64,000 nt of DNA from contig NC_088300.1 in NCBI RefSeq assembly GCF_032854445.1, positions 50,833,682 to 50,897,681 of the forward strand, in the 5' to 3' direction. This DNA is from Liolophura sinensis (Eukaryota > Mollusca > Polyplacophora > Chitonida > Chitonidae). The notes under the pieces are model-generated. The model was not told the origin of the DNA, did not search any database, and saw only the letters and a list, made by a program, of their open reading frames with translations. The translations under genes and the position numbers were made by a program. Shown here in pieces: positions 61,593 to 64,000 of this stretch; position 1 is the stretch's first letter; each line of letters opens with the position of its first letter.

Positions 61593-64000
61593 TTACTTAG
61601 TCACAAAGTTAAAGATGGCGTCGAAGATCTTCCCGGTCGTCTTCTCGTGTACCTTCACCTTGAGCTCTGTACCGCCAACTATAAACTTCACTCCAACTTT
61701 ACGCTTCTTCTCTCCCGTCAAATCCGGCATGTCTACTGTGAAACTACCTAACTTAAGACATGAAGGGTCAGTTGTATATTTGGGTTTCGTCACCGTGGAT
61801 TTGTACACTGCAAGCCACATTTCTGTTTGTCCAGAGTAAATCGGATTCAAGGTATGTTCGCTAGTTTCCATACCGTGTGGCACTTCTTCGTCAACAGAAA
61901 CAAATCTGTCAAATATATCCTCGCACATCCTCACTCCTTCAATCATAATTAACTTGTCAGGATCATGTTCACGATCGTCAAAAGTGGATAAGATATCAGT
62001 TCCGTAAGTAAAGGCAGCCAGACGGATTCCAATGGCACCGGGCCGATGGCCGAATATCACCGCCCCTTTCACCACAGACAATACGGCGTCCAGTGGAGTG
62101 ACCACATTCACAGAACGGAAGTTCTTCCGGAACTCCTCTTGGAGAAATGGCGATTCGGAAAACCCACCCACCAGTAAGATGTGGGAAATTCCTCTACACT
62201 TGGGATCCGCCATTAGTGTTTCTACATGAGAGATAATTTTCTGAATGGTTGGTTTCATCAACGACTGCATCACTTTACCGCTGATTCTCATCTTGTCACC
62301 TGTAAACCGAACATCTTCGGATAACCCAGACTCAGCCACTTGGTCCTCTAACGAGCACTTGCTGTGAGAGCTGAACGTTTCATGTAGAGAAGCCGGCAAC
62401 CGGAAGCTGAATTTCTGTTCATCATTACTAGATATCCTCCGTTTATTGATTTCAAATTCTTTCTCAAGATCCAGCCAATCCGATTTGTGGTTTTTGCCGA
62501 ACTCCTTCATCACCTTTACGGTAAAAATCTTGAGCAACAGTTCGGTGAACTGGTCGTCTACCTGAGTGCCGCCCCAACCTCCCCCGCTGGCTTTGTGTAG
62601 TTCTTTGAGATCCCCGCTTAGCATCACCTCGTGCACTGTCGTGTCCACAGTACCACCTGGGTAAAATGAAACGTTATCAACCAAGTTTAGGCCCATGAGT
62701 TACATTCTTTATGTAGATACACGTGTCAAGATGACAGATTCAAAATACACAGTTTCAAAATAATGAGCTTAGCTGAAATAAATGATGTGAGTAAAAGCCC
62801 TCTGTCCAAAATTCTGGGAAATGATCTTGTATAGTTCCATCATACCTTTGCTGTTTATTGACGTTGCCCACACCTAGCTTTTGCCGTCAACAGTTCAACA
62901 GCCCACACTGTCTACAGTGTGATCATATAACCCCTATCCGATTAATCTCCATTTCTCTACCTATTTTCTGCTAATTAACTGTTCCAAATCAAAGGGTTTC
63001 TGTATTTTTCAAACTTCAATTCCGAGATAAACAGTAACATTATATATGCGTCTATAAACCTATTCAGTATATATAAAATCTATTCAGTATATGCTCTATA
63101 AGGCACAAGCGAATACAACTGATTTTCTGTCAATGATCAATATCTTGTAAATTGACTTCTTCGGCGTAGTATATAGCTTCATCGCCATGGTTGTTAATTC
63201 TAATGAATAATAATTTAAACTTGTGAATATCCAGGCAGGAGGCAATATGGAAAGTTCATGTACTAGATGAACAGTTACCACTTCATCTGCATAAATACGT
63301 AATTGTCATCAATCTTCTGAAGCGCGTGCAATCATTTCATTGTGCAGTACGATTTGAACAACGACACGATTGAGTACAATGCCGTCAGATCTTATAGAAT
63401 CGTTAAAATAGAAACTGTTTAGATTTAATTCCACGACTAGAATCCCTACGCACATGGCATACGAATGATAATGCGTTTACATTAAGTTAAATACCTCCAG
63501 CGTCCACAACAATGTATCGAGATCCATTCCGCGAGATGTCGCCTGCGTCACAGAATTCGTCATCGGATCGGCTGTTCGCTAATAAGGACTGACAGAAAAT
63601 GGAGGCCGCTTCCGGTTCCAGTGCAATAGCCAGTTGATCTCCAAGTATGCCAGACTGGTTAAAGAAACAAAACATGTAAATATATGCTATCATGTGTTGT
63701 TTAAATGATATCGAAAAGGATTTATCATTGTGAGCATAATTATGAATATGGCAAAAGAATACAATGACTTTTCTTTACGCCTGAGTAAATATCAAGGCTG
63801 AGTGTTAAAACAATAACCCAAGTGAACACCAGCGTTTTGTGTGTAATAGATTATTAACAGTTAATCGGATTATATGATAGAAAATCATAAACATCAAAGA
63901 AACCATTACATGAAAATTTCATCTGGAATTTGTACCTGCATAGCGGCTTTCCTCATGAACTGCTTGGCATCCTCGCCCCATATAGCAGGTACCGTCAGCA
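61593..64000 (-). CDS. HSPA12-like heat shock 70 kDa protein, gene 7 (partial)
   Basis: Last exon 61593-62656 and exon 3 63495-63654 are complete. Exon 2 starts its 3' part at 63936 and runs off the right edge, so exon 1 and the promoter are outside. The visible frame is open and has EPEAAS, DAGGGTVDTT and ILLVGGFSES. It shares the last-exon end (AIFNFVTK) and the type-B 3' flank with gene 1. The C-terminal patches differ again (TDILSTFDDRE; LNPIYSGQTEMWLAVYKS). In exon 2 WDEDAK reads WGEDAK. Confidence 0.87.

Overview
The window is AT-rich invertebrate genomic DNA, most likely from a bivalve or another lophotrochozoan. Two things point there. The protein genes are introned HSP70-superfamily genes of the HSPA12 type, a family known to be greatly expanded in bivalves. 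The spacers also carry a tRNA-derived SINE of a kind common in molluscs (recalled from memory, not searched). There is no bacterial, CRISPR, rRNA or tRNA gene content.

The whole 64 kb is one tandem array. Seven HSPA12-like genes lie head to tail on the minus strand, with 3' ends at 6230, 14683, 23417, 31881, 41779, 51069 and 61593. Each has four coding exons of 312, 207, 160 and about 1064 nt (580 residues) and a 5' non-coding or alternatively coding exon next to a TATA box. Genes 1, 5, 6 and the visible part of gene 7 are open. Gene 2 has lost most of exon 2 and carries a frameshift. Gene 4 carries the same frameshift. Gene 3 has one nonsense codon. Three shorter relics (about 2642, 37971 and 58282) keep only a piece of the last exon. 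Position 1 aligns with a point about 165 bp upstream of the gene 6 TATA box, so an eighth gene probably starts just left of the window.

Two spacer types alternate. Type A (upstream of genes 1, 2, 3 and 5) is about 4 kb. It carries a 75-bp minisatellite, a roughly 1-kb element with two long hairpins and the C-terminal catalytic piece of a Crypton/DUF3504-type tyrosine recombinase, and a SINE. Type B (left of gene 1, and upstream of genes 4 and 6) is a double spacer with an HSPA12 relic in the middle, the minisatellite, one or two SINEs and, in two copies, a small inverted-repeat element. Type B therefore looks like an old gene plus spacer whose gene has collapsed.

The paralogues are nearly identical over the ATPase motifs but differ in two short patches of the C-terminal part (residues about 446-450 and 495-511). 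Gene 5 has a sharply divergent 200-nt block there. With shared lesions, a repeat of about 17.19 kb and a visible junction at about 41,612, this is a locus turning over by unequal exchange and conversion. The shared promoter carries NF-kB-like, IRF/ISRE-like and UPRE-like words and no obvious three-unit heat-shock element. That would fit stress or immune regulation, but it is an inference from short motifs in recently duplicated DNA.
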